Notes: generated from the sequence alone by a model not told the origin. DNA of 64,000 nucleotides from JANMZO01 sp963763135 (GCA_963763135.1 CAVXNJ010000002.1:62001-126000); one strand, 5' to 3'. Counted from the first letter of the stretch, positions 1 through 12,367 are shown. Translations and numbers: made by a program.

Positions 1-3000
1 GAGCACATCGTGCCGACCGGCAAGTACTACCTCTCGGAGACGGTCGATCCAGCGGCGAGCTTCGGGCCGCAGTTGGCATGTGTTGATTCGGCGAACGGCA
101 ACGCCGCATTAGCGGTAGACACCGATAACGCCGTAAGCGTGGCGGCTGATGCGGATGTGGTGTGTACGTTGACGAATAGTCGGTTGACCGGGGAGATCGA
201 GCTGGCCAAGATTTGGAGCGGAACGCCAGGAGATGCGACGTTGCGTATTGGTACGACGGTTGGTGGTTCTGAGGTTGCCACCGGTACGGCGAACGGTGCG
301 AATGGCTCGACCGGTGAGAAAACTGTTCTGGCGGGGACGTACTACGTGTCGGAGACGGTTGATCCGGCGCAGCAGTACGGCTCGCTGCTTGCGTGTATCG
401 ACACGGCGAACGGGAACGCCAATGTGCCGATCCGCGCCAATAACGCCGTGAGCGTGGCGGCGAGTTCCGATGTCGTGTGCACCTTCACGAACAGCAGGCT
501 CACCGGGAAGATTGAGCTGACGAAAGTCTGGAGTGGGACGCCAGGTAACGCGTCGTTGCGTATTGGTACGACGGTTGGTGGTTCGCAGATCGCGACGGGT
601 ACGGCGAATGGCGCGAGTGGCACGACGGGCGAGCAGACCGTGCCGACCGGCACGTACTACCTGTCGGAGACGGTCGATCCAGCGGCGAATTACGGTTCGT
701 TGCTGGCCTGTGTCGATACGGCGAACGGCAATGCGAATGTGTCGGTGGGTGCTGATAATTCGGTGAGTGTGGCGGCGAATGCCGATGTGGTGTGTACGTT
801 CACGAACAGCAGGCTCACCGGGACGGTTGAGCTGACGAAAGTCTGGAGTGGGACGCCTGGTAACGCGTCGTTGCGTATTGGTACGACTGTTGGCGGCAGC
901 CAGGTTGCGACCGGTACGGCGAACGGTGCGAACGGCACGACCGGGGAGCAGACCGTTCCGACGGGGACGTATTACCTCTCCGAGACCGTTGATCCGGCTG
1001 TCAACTACGCGTCGGTCCTCTCGTGTGTGGACACGGCGAACGGGAATGCGGCAGTTCCGCTCGGTCCGAATGATGCCGTTCTGGTGACAGCCAACGCGGA
1101 TGTGGTGTGTACCTTCACGAACAGCCGGTTGACCGGAAAGATCGAGTTGGCGAAGGTGTGGTCGGGAACGGCTGGCAACGCGATCCTGCGGATCGGCACC
1201 ACGGCCGGTGGAGCAGATGTGGCGACCGGCTCCGCAAACGGAGCGAACGGCACGACAGGTGAGCACACGGTGCCCACCGGTACCTACTATCTCTCGGAAT
1301 TCGTGAGCGTCCTTCCGTACCCCGCCTACCAATCGTCGGTGTCGTGTGTTGACGGTTCACGCAACGGTGCCGCCGTGCCCCTCGGTGTCGACAACGCCGT
1401 ATCTGTGGCCAACGGGGCGGATGTGGTGTGCACGTACACGAACGTAGCCAGCGAGCGTCTGTATTCGGGGTCGCAGGTTCCGCCGTCGTCGATTGCGATT
1501 GGGTCGCTGTATGCGGTGGAGACGGCGCAGCGGGTGAATTTCTCGTGTGCGGGGACGGTGTCGGGTTTGTGGTGGTACCGGACTGCGTCGGATACGGGGA
1601 CGAATACGGTGTCGATGTGGCGGGGTGGAGCGCTTCTGGCGGAGGCGTCGGGGTCTCCTGCTTCGACGGGTTGGGTGTTCTTGCAGTTTGCGTCGCCGGT
1701 GTCGGTGTCGTCGGGTGATCAGGTGGTGGTGGGTGTGCATCATCCGAACGGTGCGTATGCGTACACGCTCAATGGGTTCACCAATCGGTCTGTGGTGTCG
1801 TCGTCTGGTTGTATGACGGCTCCGGCCACGGGGTCGGGTGCTCCGAACGGTTTGTATGTGTATAGCGGTGCGCCGGTGCTGCCGACGTTGTCGTATGCGG
1901 CGACGGAGTACTGGATCAGTCCGGACTTCGAACGGGCCACCACCCCGGTTCCGCCGGCCAACGAGCGTCTGTATTCGGGGTCGCAGGTTCCGCCGTCGTC
2001 GATTGCGATTGGGTCGGCGTATGCGGTGGAGACGGCGCAGCGGGTGAATTTCTCGTGTGCGGGGACGGTGTCGGGTTTGTGGTGGTACCGGACTGCGTCG
2101 GATACGGGGACGAATACGGTGTCGATGTGGCGGGGTGGAGCGCTTCTGGCGGAGGCGTCGGGGTCTCCTGCTTCGACGGGTTGGGTGTTCTTGCAGTTTG
2201 CGTCGCCGGTGTCGGTGTCGTCGGGTGATCAGGTGGTGGTGGGTGTGCATCATCCGAACGGTGCGTATGCGTACACGCTCAATGGGTTCACCAATCGGTC
2301 TGTGGTGTCGTCGTCTGGTTGTATGACGGCTCCGGCCACGGGGTCGGGTGCTCCGAACGGTTTGTATGTGTATAGCGGTGCGCCGGTGCTGCCGACGTTG
2401 TCGTATGCGGCGACGGAGTACTGGATCAGTCCGGACTTCGAACGGGCCACCACGCCAGGTCCGACGACCACGACATCAACCACGTCAACGACGACCTCGT
2501 CAACGACCACGACGTCAACGACCACGACGAGCAGCACCACGACCACGACCACGTCCACGACACTTCCACCGACTGGTGGCGGTGGTGAACGTATCTACGC
2601 GTTGGCGCAGGTTCCGCCGTCGTCGATTGCGATTGGGTCGGCGTATGCGGTGGAGACGGCGCAGCGGGTGAATTTCTCGTGTGCGGGGACGGTGTCGGGT
2701 TTGTGGTGGTACCGGACTGCGTCGGATACGGGGACGAATACGGTGTCGATGTGGCGGGGTGGAGCGCTTCTGGCGGAGGCGTCGGGGTCTCCTGCTTCGA
2801 CGGGTTGGGTGTTCTTGCAGTTTGCGTCGCCGGTGTCGGTGTCGTCGGGTGATCAGGTGGTGGTGGGTGTGCATCATCCGAACGGTGCGTATGCGTACAC
2901 GCTCAATGGGTTTACCAATCGGTCTGTGGTGTCGTCGTCTGGTTGTATGACGGCTCCGGCCACGGGGTCGGGTGCTCCGAACGGTCTGTACAGCTACACG

Positions 3001-3081
3001 GCCACCGCGTTGCTGCCGACGTTGTCGTATGCGGCGACGGAGTACTGGATCAGTCCGGACTTCGAACGGACCACCCCATGA
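1..3081 (+). CDS. Large repeat-built exported/surface protein, 5' end outside window
   Basis: The frame is open at base 1, so the first GTG in the window (10) is probably not the start. The visible 1027 residues fall in two parts. The first, to about residue 480, is a ladder of 105-residue repeats, each with a beta-sandwich look (K-x-WSGT ... GTYYLSETVDP ... DVVCTFTNS), like the prealbumin-like/SpaA-type stalk domains of Gram-positive surface proteins. The second part holds three almost identical copies of a roughly 160-residue DUF4082-like domain (RVNFSCAGTVSGLWWYR ... GWVFLQFASPVSVSSGDQVVVG). A Thr/Ser-only linker separates copies two and three. The protein stops right after the third copy, with no LPXTG motif or C-terminal membrane anchor. 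Paired Cys per repeat suggest disulfides outside the cell. Adhesion or an envelope role is inference; no enzyme motif is visible. Confidence 0.75.
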   Translation, partial: EHIVPTGKYYLSETVDPAASFGPQLACVDSANGNAALAVDTDNAVSVAADADVVCTLTNSRLTGEIELAKIWSGTPGDATLRIGTTVGGSEVATGTANGANGSTGEKTVLAGTYYVSETVDPAQQYGSLLACIDTANGNANVPIRANNAVSVAASSDVVCTFTNSRLTGKIELTKVWSGTPGNASLRIGTTVGGSQIATGTANGASGTTGEQTVPTGTYYLSETVDPAANYGSLLACVDTANGNANVSVGADNSVSVAANADVVCTFTNSRLTGTVELTKVWSGTPGNASLRIGTTVGGSQVATGTANGANGTTGEQTVPTGTYYLSETVDPAVNYASVLSCVDTANGNAAVPLGPNDAVLVTANADVVCTFTNSRLTGKIELAKVWSGTAGNAILRIGTTAGGADVATGSANGANGTTGEHTVPTGTYYLSEFVSVLPYPAYQSSVSCVDGSRNGAAVPLGVDNAVSVANGADVVCTYTNVASERLYSGSQVPPSSIAIGSLYAVETAQRVNFSCAGTVSGLWWYRTASDTGTNTVSMWRGGALLAEASGSPASTGWVFLQFASPVSVSSGDQVVVGVHHPNGAYAYTLNGFTNRSVVSSSGCMTAPATGSGAPNGLYVYSGAPVLPTLSYAATEYWISPDFERATTPVPPANERLYSGSQVPPSSIAIGSAYAVETAQRVNFSCAGTVSGLWWYRTASDTGTNTVSMWRGGALLAEASGSPASTGWVFLQFASPVSVSSGDQVVVGVHHPNGAYAYTLNGFTNRSVVSSSGCMTAPATGSGAPNGLYVYSGAPVLPTLSYAATEYWISPDFERATTPGPTTTTSTTSTTTSSTTTTSTTTTSSTTTTTTSTTLPPTGGGGERIYALAQVPPSSIAIGSAYAVETAQRVNFSCAGTVSGLWWYRTASDTGTNTVSMWRGGALLAEASGSPASTGWVFLQFASPVSVSSGDQVVVGVHHPNGAYAYTLNGFTNRSVVSSSGCMTAPATGSGAPNGLYSYTATALLPTLSYAATEYWISPDFERTTP
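181..1440 (+). repeat. 315-bp (105-aa) in-frame tandem repeats
   Basis: The codons for R-L-T-G start successive units at 181, 496, 811 and 1126, an exact 315-bp period. A further partial unit lies before 181. Units differ by scattered substitutions, so they are older than the DUF4082 copies that follow. Confidence 0.85.
1453..3069 (+). repeat. Three near-identical DUF4082-like domain copies
   Basis: Copies begin near 1453, 1963 and 2587 and each span about 480 bp. Copies one and two read the same except for a few bases (for example Leu-Tyr against Ala-Tyr after the IAIG motif). Copy three differs mainly at its two ends. A Thr/Ser linker (about 2461-2570) separates copies two and three. The near identity points to recent duplication or gene conversion. 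Confidence 0.85.
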
Positions 3082-3258
3082 CGGTGAACGGACCTGATCA
3101 ACCCCGCCGGGACGGTCCCGACGCATCCTGCGGGTCCGGATGAACGGCGGGGCCTGACCGGTCGGTTGACCCGCGGCATCGCCCCGAAAGTGATGCGGAG
3201 ATCGTTTGGGGTGATCGACCGCTATACTGAAAGACCGCTTTCACACAGTTTTGTGCCG

Positions 3259-3283
3259 ATGGCGTGGGCAGTGCCCACGCCAT
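3259..3283. promoter_or_regulatory. Perfect 12-bp inverted repeat upstream of rimP
   Basis: Arms 3259-3270 and 3272-3283 are exact reverse complements around one central G, followed by a short T-rich stretch. It could be a terminator for the surface protein gene or an operator/leader hairpin for the rimP operon. A TATACT hexamer at 3223-3228 is a possible -10 just upstream, but no convincing -35 was seen. The rest of 3082-3368 shows nothing else recognisable. Confidence 0.4.
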
Positions 3284-3368
3284 TTGCATTTCAGCCACAC
3301 CCGAACCACAACGCCATCCAACCCGCTTCACCGGCAGTCGCCGGACAAATCCACCGAGGAGGTGCCAC

Positions 3369-4115
3369 ATGACCACGAACAAACCAACCATCTCGGAACA
3401 GCTTGTTCTGTTGCTCACGGCGCCCCTCGCCGAAGCCAACTACGAGTTGGTCGATGTCGTCACGAGCGGTCTCGGTAGCGCTGCTGCGACGGTCGAGGTG
3501 TTCGTCGACAACAGCCTCGATCACCCGCTGGGCGGTCGAATCGACCTCGACGGCGTGAGCACGGCGACGCGCATTATCGATGCGGTGTTGGAAGCAGCCG
3601 ACCCGATCGATGGTGCGTTCACGCTCGAAGTTTCGAGCCCCGGGCTCGAGCGGGCGCTTCGCACACCCGGCCACTTTGCCCGGTTCGTCGGCACCACCGT
3701 GTCGGTGAAAACCCATCCGGGCACCACCGCTGAGCGTCGCGTTGAAGGTCGTCTGAATTCCGCCGATGCCGATGCGAGCGGGGCGATCAACGTCGAGGGC
3801 GTCGAGATCCCGTATTCGGCCATCGAGCGCGCCCGCACCGTCTTTGTGTGGGGTCCGCAGGCCAAGCCGGGCAAGCCCGGTTCGGCGCCTAGCAAATCTG
3901 CCGCGAAGCGTGCCGCCAAGGCCGCCGCTGCTGCCGGCGCCACCGGTGTCGGCCCTAAAAACGAGCTCGATTCCGGCGACCCCGGCGATGAGGTTGACTT
4001 CGACGAGAACAACCTTCAACTCGACGACGACGACGAAGACGACTTCGACGACGACACCGAAGACAACTTCGACGACGACGACGAAGACGACTTCGACGAC
4101 GACAGACCTCGATGA
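3369..4115 (+). CDS. rimP: Ribosome maturation factor RimP with long acidic tail
   Basis: RimP binds the free 30S subunit and helps late assembly. ATG 3369 is chosen because a strong GAGGAGG lies at the right spacing; the longer upstream frame lacks a site. The N-terminal domain carries V-x-V-x-V-D-N and the family motif LEVSSPGLERAL (about residues 90-101), followed by the SH3-like domain. From about residue 150 the protein leaves the family length: an Ala/Lys-rich linker, then a run of Asp/Glu with DDFDDD repeats. The stop at 4113 falls just after the acidic tract. The +1 frame continues acidic (DLDDLDDRGDVYDRS...) to a TAA at 4249-4251, two bases before nusA, so the true tail may be 45 residues longer (see findings). 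First gene of the rimP-nusA-infB operon. Confidence 0.92.
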   Translation: MTTNKPTISEQLVLLLTAPLAEANYELVDVVTSGLGSAAATVEVFVDNSLDHPLGGRIDLDGVSTATRIIDAVLEAADPIDGAFTLEVSSPGLERALRTPGHFARFVGTTVSVKTHPGTTAERRVEGRLNSADADASGAINVEGVEIPYSAIERARTVFVWGPQAKPGKPGSAPSKSAAKRAAKAAAAAGATGVGPKNELDSGDPGDEVDFDENNLQLDDDDEDDFDDDTEDNFDDDDEDDFDDDRPR

Positions 4116-4253
4116 CCTCGATGATCGAGGCGATGTGTACGACCGTTCAAACGAGACTGACGCTGACCGCACCCGCGGCATCGGCGGTTTCGATGCAGCA
4201 CCCGACAAGCAGACGCTGGCTTCGGCCGGTGTCGATCACGATGAGGAGTAACG

Positions 4254-5399
4254 ATGAAGCTTTTGAATCAGGATTTCATGGAGGCGCTCGAAGTTATTGA
4301 GCGCGAGCGAGGAGTGCCGAAAGAGCACCTTCTCGACGCATTGGCCAACGCACTGGTCACCGCCTACAAGCGCCAGCCGAACTCGGCCGAAGAAGCCGTC
4401 GTCTCCATCGACCCCGACACGGGCGAAATCTGGGTGTACGCACAAGAACTCGACGACGACGGCAACGTCGTGCGGGAGTGGGACGACACCCCCAAAGACT
4501 TCGGCCGCATCGCCGCCACCACGGCCAAGCAGGTCATCGCGCAGCGCATCCGTGAAGTCGAACGAGAGATGAAGTTCGAGGAGTACTCCGGCCGCGAAGG
4601 CGGGCTCGTCACCGGCATCATCCAGCAGGGCGACAACCGCTACACGCTCCTCGACCTCGGTCGGGTCGAAGCACTGCTGCCCCAGGCTGAGCAGGTGCCG
4701 CACGAGCGTTATGAGCAGGGCTCGCGTCTCAAGGCGTACATCGTCGAGGTCCGCAAGACCGCCAAAGGTCCGCAGATCGTCGTGAGCCGCACCCACCCGG
4801 GTCTGGTGAAGTGCCTGTTCGAACTTGAAGTTCCGGAAATCGCCGACGGCGTCGTGGAAATCAAGGCCATGGCCCGTGAACCTGGGCACCGCACCAAGAT
4901 CGCGGTGTTCTCCAACGACTCGAACGTCGACGCTTCCGGTGCGTGCATCGGTGCCCGTGGCGCCCGCGTCCGCATGGTTGTCAACGAACTGCGCGGCGAA
5001 AAGATCGACATCGTTCCCTACAGCGATGATCCCGCCGAATTCGTCCGCGAAGCCCTCGGGCCGGCGAAGGTCAAAGAGGTGCGCATCAACGAAGCCCTCG
5101 GTATCGCCACGGTGATCGTTCCCGACTTCCAGCTCAGTCTGGCGATCGGCAAAGAAGGCCAAAACGCCCGTCTCGCCGCCCGCCTCACCGGTTGGCGCGT
5201 CGACATCAAGGGCGAAACGCAGTTGGCGGAAGAAGAAGCCAACGGTGGTCTCGAGGAATATGCCGAGGGCGAATGGGTTATCGATCCAACGACGGGCGAG
5301 CAGCTGTGGGTTCCCGCCGACGGCAGCGAAGCCATGTCGGCCGAGCAATACGAAGCGGCCGCGTTTGGCGATGAAGAAAGCCAACCCCTCCCCGAGTAA
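4254..5399 (+). CDS. nusA: Transcription termination/antitermination factor NusA
   Basis: NusA binds RNA polymerase and nascent RNA and modulates pausing, termination and antitermination. The 381-residue product has the N-terminal polymerase-binding domain (starts MKLLNQDFMEALEVIERE), the S1 domain (about 130-200, GLVTGIIQQGDNRYTLLDLG) and two KH domains (AMAREPGHRTKIAVFSND; then IGARGARVRMVVNEL and SLAIGKEGQNARLAARLTGW). It lacks the C-terminal acidic repeats of proteobacterial NusA, as is usual in actinobacteria. ATG 4254 is preceded by GAGGAG. The 3' end overlaps ylxR by 29 bases. Confidence 0.97.
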   Translation: MKLLNQDFMEALEVIERERGVPKEHLLDALANALVTAYKRQPNSAEEAVVSIDPDTGEIWVYAQELDDDGNVVREWDDTPKDFGRIAATTAKQVIAQRIREVEREMKFEEYSGREGGLVTGIIQQGDNRYTLLDLGRVEALLPQAEQVPHERYEQGSRLKAYIVEVRKTAKGPQIVVSRTHPGLVKCLFELEVPEIADGVVEIKAMAREPGHRTKIAVFSNDSNVDASGACIGARGARVRMVVNELRGEKIDIVPYSDDPAEFVREALGPAKVKEVRINEALGIATVIVPDFQLSLAIGKEGQNARLAARLTGWRVDIKGETQLAEEEANGGLEEYAEGEWVIDPTTGEQLWVPADGSEAMSAEQYEAAAFGDEESQPLPE

Positions 5400-5781
5400 G
5401 GGTCGCACCGGCCGAGGAGGTCGTGGGGGAGCGAAGCGTAAGGTCGTGCCCGACGGGCCGGGCCCGTGGCGTACGTGTGTTGGATGTCGGGCCGTTCGTC
5501 GGCCCGACGATCCAGAAGCTGGACTGGTGCGTTTTGTGCGTGTCGGCCCAGCACCGTTGACCGAAAGTCACGTCGATCGACGTGACGCTTCGAATGATCT
5601 GACTGCGGCGGTTTCGTCGCCAGGTCCGTTCGAAGTGGAGATTTCCCGAACCGGCCGCGGCCGTGGGGCATGGTTGTGTCGAGACACTTCGACCCCCGAG
5701 ACCTACACCGCGAACCCATCCTGTCTCGCAACTGCCACCAAACGTCACGCGTTTGCGAAGGCTCTGCGCGTCAGGCAGTAG
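5371..5781 (+). CDS. ylxR: YlxR family (DUF448) RNA-binding protein
   Basis: A 136-residue protein with the YlxR signature: RTCVGCRAVR near residue 31, then GRGAWLC and a C-terminal KRHAFAKALR helix. YlxR proteins are small nucleic-acid-binding proteins nearly always encoded between nusA and infB, as here. The N-terminus is Lys/Gly-rich and disordered. ATG 5371 overlaps the end of nusA by 29 bases, which implies translational coupling. An insertion of about 35 residues lies between the two Cys motifs compared with short YlxR proteins. Confidence 0.88.
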   Translation: MKKANPSPSKGRTGRGGRGGAKRKVVPDGPGPWRTCVGCRAVRRPDDPEAGLVRFVRVGPAPLTESHVDRRDASNDLTAAVSSPGPFEVEISRTGRGRGAWLCRDTSTPETYTANPSCLATATKRHAFAKALRVRQ

Positions 5782-5858
5782 CATTAACCCCCGGTCAGAC
5801 ATGGCCGACTCGTTCGACTCGTCGCAGTTTCGAACCAACAACAAGGGATTGGGCCCGC

Positions 5859-9125
<3,267 letters not shown>

Positions 9126-9163
9126 TCGAGAGCTTGCGGAACTCCGATTCACCTCAGTGAACT

Positions 9164-9201
9164 GGCCGGCAACCTTCGGGTTGTCGGCCGTTTCGCTTTT
9201 T
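9164..9201 (+). terminator. Rho-independent terminator after infB
   Basis: An 11-bp stem (9164-9174 with 9179-9189, one G-U pair) closes a TTCG tetraloop, followed by a T-rich run (9190-9201). It lies 38 bases after the infB stop and would separate infB from the DUF503 gene. Confidence 0.8.
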
Positions 9202-9285
9202 ACGACGGATCAAATCAGATTCGATGCTTCACCTCTTCAGCACGGGGCCGGGCCGATCGCCTCGCGTGCAGCCAGGCCCTTCACG

Positions 9286-9576
9286 ATGTTCGTAAGCGCG
9301 CTTCGTATTGAGTTCCACATTCCGGCGACACACTCGCTGAAGGAAAAGCGGGCGGTGATTCGCCCGATCATCGACGGTCTCCGCAATCGCTACCGCGTGT
9401 CCGTGGCGGAGATCGAGCATCAAGACCTCTGGCAGCGCGCCACGATCGGCATCGCTGTAGTTGGTGCCGACGTCGCCACGGTGGAAGACGTCCTGACCCA
9501 CTGCGAGCGGTTCGTCGAGAGCTTCCCGGAAATCGAGATTCTCGAACTGCAACAGTCCTGGCTAGACGAGGACTGA
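9286..9576 (+). CDS. DUF503 (YlxP-like) protein
   Basis: A 96-residue protein of the DUF503 family, recognised by the opening strand and the motif HSLKEKRAVIRPIIDGLRNR, then VAEIEHQDLWQRATIGIAVV. The family is commonly encoded between infB and rbfA and takes a ferredoxin-like fold; its function is not settled. ATG 9286 starts the conserved region directly. The Shine-Dalgarno site is weak. Confidence 0.88.
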   Translation: MFVSALRIEFHIPATHSLKEKRAVIRPIIDGLRNRYRVSVAEIEHQDLWQRATIGIAVVGADVATVEDVLTHCERFVESFPEIEILELQQSWLDED

Positions 9577-9578
9577 TG

Positions 9579-9729
9579 CATGGTTTCGGGCCCCGGCTCC
9601 GCTTCGCTTTGCCACCCGAAACGGCGGCCTCAATCCGGTCTCGGCAGCTCGCTTCATTCCCTCGCTGGCGCTCGCTCATTTCTCTGCGCCCTCGCCGGGG
9701 CCGCGGTACATGGTTTCGGGCCCCGGCTC
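9579..9729. repeat. 21-bp direct repeats flanking a CTCGCT-rich stretch
   Basis: An identical 21-base sequence occurs at 9579-9599 and 9709-9729. Between them is a stretch rich in GCTCGCT and GGCGCTCG words, which can fold. It resembles the extragenic repeats seen in GC-rich actinobacteria. The remainder of 9577-9862 holds no supported gene; a long frame there runs into rbfA as a shadow. Confidence 0.6.
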
Positions 9730-9862
9730 ATTCGGAGTGTGTGCGATCGCTTAGCCCCAGACCATGCGAGCGCACACATTCACCCCTTGCTCGGTAGGCA
9801 TCTTGACTCAATTCGACGCGGTTCCATTCCCTGTCCGACTGGATGCGTGAAAGACTGTTCAA

Positions 9863-10321
9863 ATGTCCCAGCGCCGTTCATCTCATGCGGGCAGCAGCCG
9901 CAGTTATCCTCGAACGGCTCGGATCAACGAGGCGCTCCGCGAGGTCATCGCCGAAGAACTCGAAATCATCGGCGACGAGCGTCTGGACCTCTTCACCGTT
10001 ACCGGCATAACGACCGATCCCGACCTGCGCCACGCGAATGTTTGGTATTCAACACTCGCCGGACACGGCGACATGAACGCGGTGAAGGAGGCGCTCGCCG
10101 AGTATCGCGTTCGTCTGCAGGCTGCGGTCGGACGCCAGGTCCGGCTGAAGCGCACGCCGCTGCTGCAGTTCACGCCCGACCCCGCGATCGAACAGGGCCA
10201 GCGCATTGAACAGATCATTCGATCGATGCCTCGGCCCGTTGAGTCGCCCGGCGAGGAAGGTGCCGCAGAATCAGACGGGTCAGACACCGGGTCGCCCACC
10301 GACATCACCGACGTGTCGTGA
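9863..10321 (+). CDS. rbfA: Ribosome-binding factor A
   Basis: RbfA assists late 30S maturation. The KH-like fold is visible: RTARINEALREVIAEELE, then VTGITTDPDLRHANVWYS and LKRTPLLQFTPDPAIEQGQRIEQII. The 152 residues include a Ser/Arg-rich head and an acidic tail. The stop overlaps the next start by four bases (GTGA), consistent with coupling to nrnA. Confidence 0.94.
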   Translation: MSQRRSSHAGSSRSYPRTARINEALREVIAEELEIIGDERLDLFTVTGITTDPDLRHANVWYSTLAGHGDMNAVKEALAEYRVRLQAAVGRQVRLKRTPLLQFTPDPAIEQGQRIEQIIRSMPRPVESPGEEGAAESDGSDTGSPTDITDVS

Positions 10322-11313
10322 CGGCCGCGAGACCGGGGCTGACGCAGGAACTCGACCGAGCCGCCGTTGCGATAGGGGAAGTCGATCGGCTCGCGTTGGC
10401 GTGTCACGTCACGCCCGACGGCGATGCGCTCGGCTCCATGCTCGGGCTCTATCACCTCGCGAAAGCGGCGGGCGTGGCCACCGTGATGGCGTGGCCCGAA
10501 CCGTTCGCCACCGCTCGGAGATACCGGCGACTCCCCGGGCTCGACGCGGCTGTGCCTTCCTCGGAATTCCCCGCCGACCCTACGTGTGTGTTGACGTTCG
10601 ACTGCGGATCGCTGAACCGTCTCAATGAACTCGCGACGTCGGCGACGTACGCTCGCGCCAACGGTCAATTGGTCGTGGTCGACCACCACACGACAAACGA
10701 GTACTTCGGCTCGATCAACCTCATCGACGTCCACGCGGCGGCTACTGCGGTGGTCGTACGCGACCTCGCCCGCCGCATGGGATGGCCGTTGACCCGCGAC
10801 GCCGCCTGGTGCCTGTACGTGGCGCTCGTGGCCGACACCGGTCGGTTCCAGTACGCGTCGACGAACGCGTCGGTGTTTGCACTTGCCGAGGAACTCACGG
10901 CGTTCGATCTCCCGATTTCGGAAATCAGCCGGGAGCTCTCCGAGGAACATCGTTTCGCCTACCTGCAACTGGCGGCGAAGGCACTCGGGCGCGCCGAACT
11001 CGATGAAACCCGGTGTTTCGTGTCTACCTACGTGAGCCAGGAAGACCTGAAGGAATTCGGGGTTTCCTACGAGGAGACGGAAGGTCTGATCGACTGGATC
11101 CGAACGACGGCGGAGGCCGAAGTGGCCTGCGTCTGCAAGGAAGCACCCGACGGTGTGCGGGTGTCGTTGCGGAGTCTCTCAAAAGTTGATGTTGGTGCGA
11201 TAGCGGTCAAGTTCGGCGGGGGAGGCCATCGCCTGGCCGCGGGGTTCACGGCCAATGCCAGCGTCACGGATGTGGTCGACAAGGTCCGGAGCCTGCTTCC
11301 GGTCGTTCGTTAG
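10318..11313 (+). CDS. nrnA: DHH/DHHA1 phosphoesterase, NrnA-like
   Basis: NrnA-type enzymes degrade nanoRNA and dephosphorylate pAp in the cytoplasm. The 331-residue protein shows the metal-binding motifs in order: CHVTPDGDALGS, TFDCGS, VVDHHTTN (the DHH motif) and LYVALVADTGRFQY, then the DHHA1 GGGGHRLAAGF near the C-terminus. GTG 10318 overlaps the rbfA stop. It usually sits between rbfA and truB, as here. Confidence 0.92.
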   Translation: MTAARPGLTQELDRAAVAIGEVDRLALACHVTPDGDALGSMLGLYHLAKAAGVATVMAWPEPFATARRYRRLPGLDAAVPSSEFPADPTCVLTFDCGSLNRLNELATSATYARANGQLVVVDHHTTNEYFGSINLIDVHAAATAVVVRDLARRMGWPLTRDAAWCLYVALVADTGRFQYASTNASVFALAEELTAFDLPISEISRELSEEHRFAYLQLAAKALGRAELDETRCFVSTYVSQEDLKEFGVSYEETEGLIDWIRTTAEAEVACVCKEAPDGVRVSLRSLSKVDVGAIAVKFGGGGHRLAAGFTANASVTDVVDKVRSLLPVVR

Positions 11314-11322
11314 GCCGGCGCG

Positions 11323-12243
11323 TTGGGACGCAAGACGAAAGATTCGGGAATCGACGGGTTGCTGGTTGTCGACAAGCCGGCCGGATGGACAAGTCACGAT
11401 GTGGTGGCGAAGTGCCGATGGGCGTTCAAGCAGAAGCGGGCCGGTCACTCTGGCACGCTCGACCCCGACGCGACGGGTCTGCTCCTGATCGGGTTCGGAC
11501 GCTGCACCAAACTGCTTCCGTATCTCACAGCGCTGCCGAAGACCTACACCTGCGAGATCGTGTTGGGCCGGGAAACCACGACGCTCGATGATTCGGGCGA
11601 AACTACGTGTACATACGATATGTCGTCGGTGACGCTCCAAGACGTGGAGCACGCCGCCGCGACGTTCACCGGTGAGATCATGCAGGTGCCTCCCATGGTG
11701 TCGGCGCTGCAGATCGACGGTGTTCGACTCCATGAGCTGGCCCGGCAGGGTATCGAGGTCGAGCGTAAGGCGCGACCGGTGACCATATATGCACTTAGTA
11801 TCTCCGGCGAGGTGGAACCCGGGGTCTTCGCGATGACGGCGACGTGTTCGTCGGGAACCTACGTGCGAACGCTGGCGGCTGATATCGGCACGGCGCTCGG
11901 CGGGGGAGCCCATCTCCGAAATCTGCGTCGCACGTCGATCGGGTCGTTCATGGCGGAAGGTGCCGTGACCATCGATGAAGCACTCGGGACCCAGACGCTC
12001 CACACGGCGACGTACGCGATGCACGATTACCCGACGGCCGTCGTCGGTGCCGATGTCGTTCCGCTGATCCGCAACGGTCGAGTGCTCCCGTTGGAACGGG
12101 TCCAGCCCTCGGCCCTCCGGCGGCAACCGGGGACGCCCGAGGTCTGGTCGGTTGTCACTGAAGACGGCGAACTCCTTGCGGTGTACGAGCGCTTCGGTGC
12201 GACCGACGCCAAGCCGGCGGTCATTCTTCCGGCTCGTGACTGA
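11323..12243 (+). CDS. truB: tRNA pseudouridine(55) synthase TruB
   Basis: TruB converts U55 of the tRNA T-loop to pseudouridine. The conserved opening GLLVVDKPAGWTSHDVV and the catalytic motif GHSGTLDPDATGLL (catalytic Asp) are present, as are KTYTCEIVLG and GTYVRTLAADIG. 306 residues; the TTG 11323 start is chosen because no ATG or GTG fits between the nrnA stop and the conserved region. The C-terminal third is a PUA-like region with weaker conservation. Confidence 0.95.
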   Translation: MGRKTKDSGIDGLLVVDKPAGWTSHDVVAKCRWAFKQKRAGHSGTLDPDATGLLLIGFGRCTKLLPYLTALPKTYTCEIVLGRETTTLDDSGETTCTYDMSSVTLQDVEHAAATFTGEIMQVPPMVSALQIDGVRLHELARQGIEVERKARPVTIYALSISGEVEPGVFAMTATCSSGTYVRTLAADIGTALGGGAHLRNLRRTSIGSFMAEGAVTIDEALGTQTLHTATYAMHDYPTAVVGADVVPLIRNGRVLPLERVQPSALRRQPGTPEVWSVVTEDGELLAVYERFGATDAKPAVILPARD

Positions 12244-12304
12244 TGTCGTGACTGGTCTTCTCGTGACTGGTGTTCTCGTGACTGGTGTTCTCGTGACCGG
12301 TGAA
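12233..12304. repeat. 15-bp tandem repeat at the truB 3' end
   Basis: A CTCGTGACTGGTGTT-type unit recurs every 15 bases from 12245 (12245, 12260, 12275, 12290), with an older partial copy at 12233 that contains the truB stop. Such slippage-prone arrays recur in this window. Confidence 0.75.
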
Positions 12305-12367
12305 CCGACGGCGAGCGCTGGCCATTCATTCGGTACATGGCCCTCAGAGTCAGTAGCGTAGGGAACC

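Noticed and set aside
1357..3126. Arg/His-rich frames opposite the surface protein repeats
   Set aside because: They mirror the DUF4082 copies exactly and have the basic composition of GC-rich antisense frames.
9580..10209. Long plus-strand frame before and through rbfA
   Set aside because: It overlaps rbfA in another frame and its upstream half lies in the 21-bp repeat region; no family similarity.
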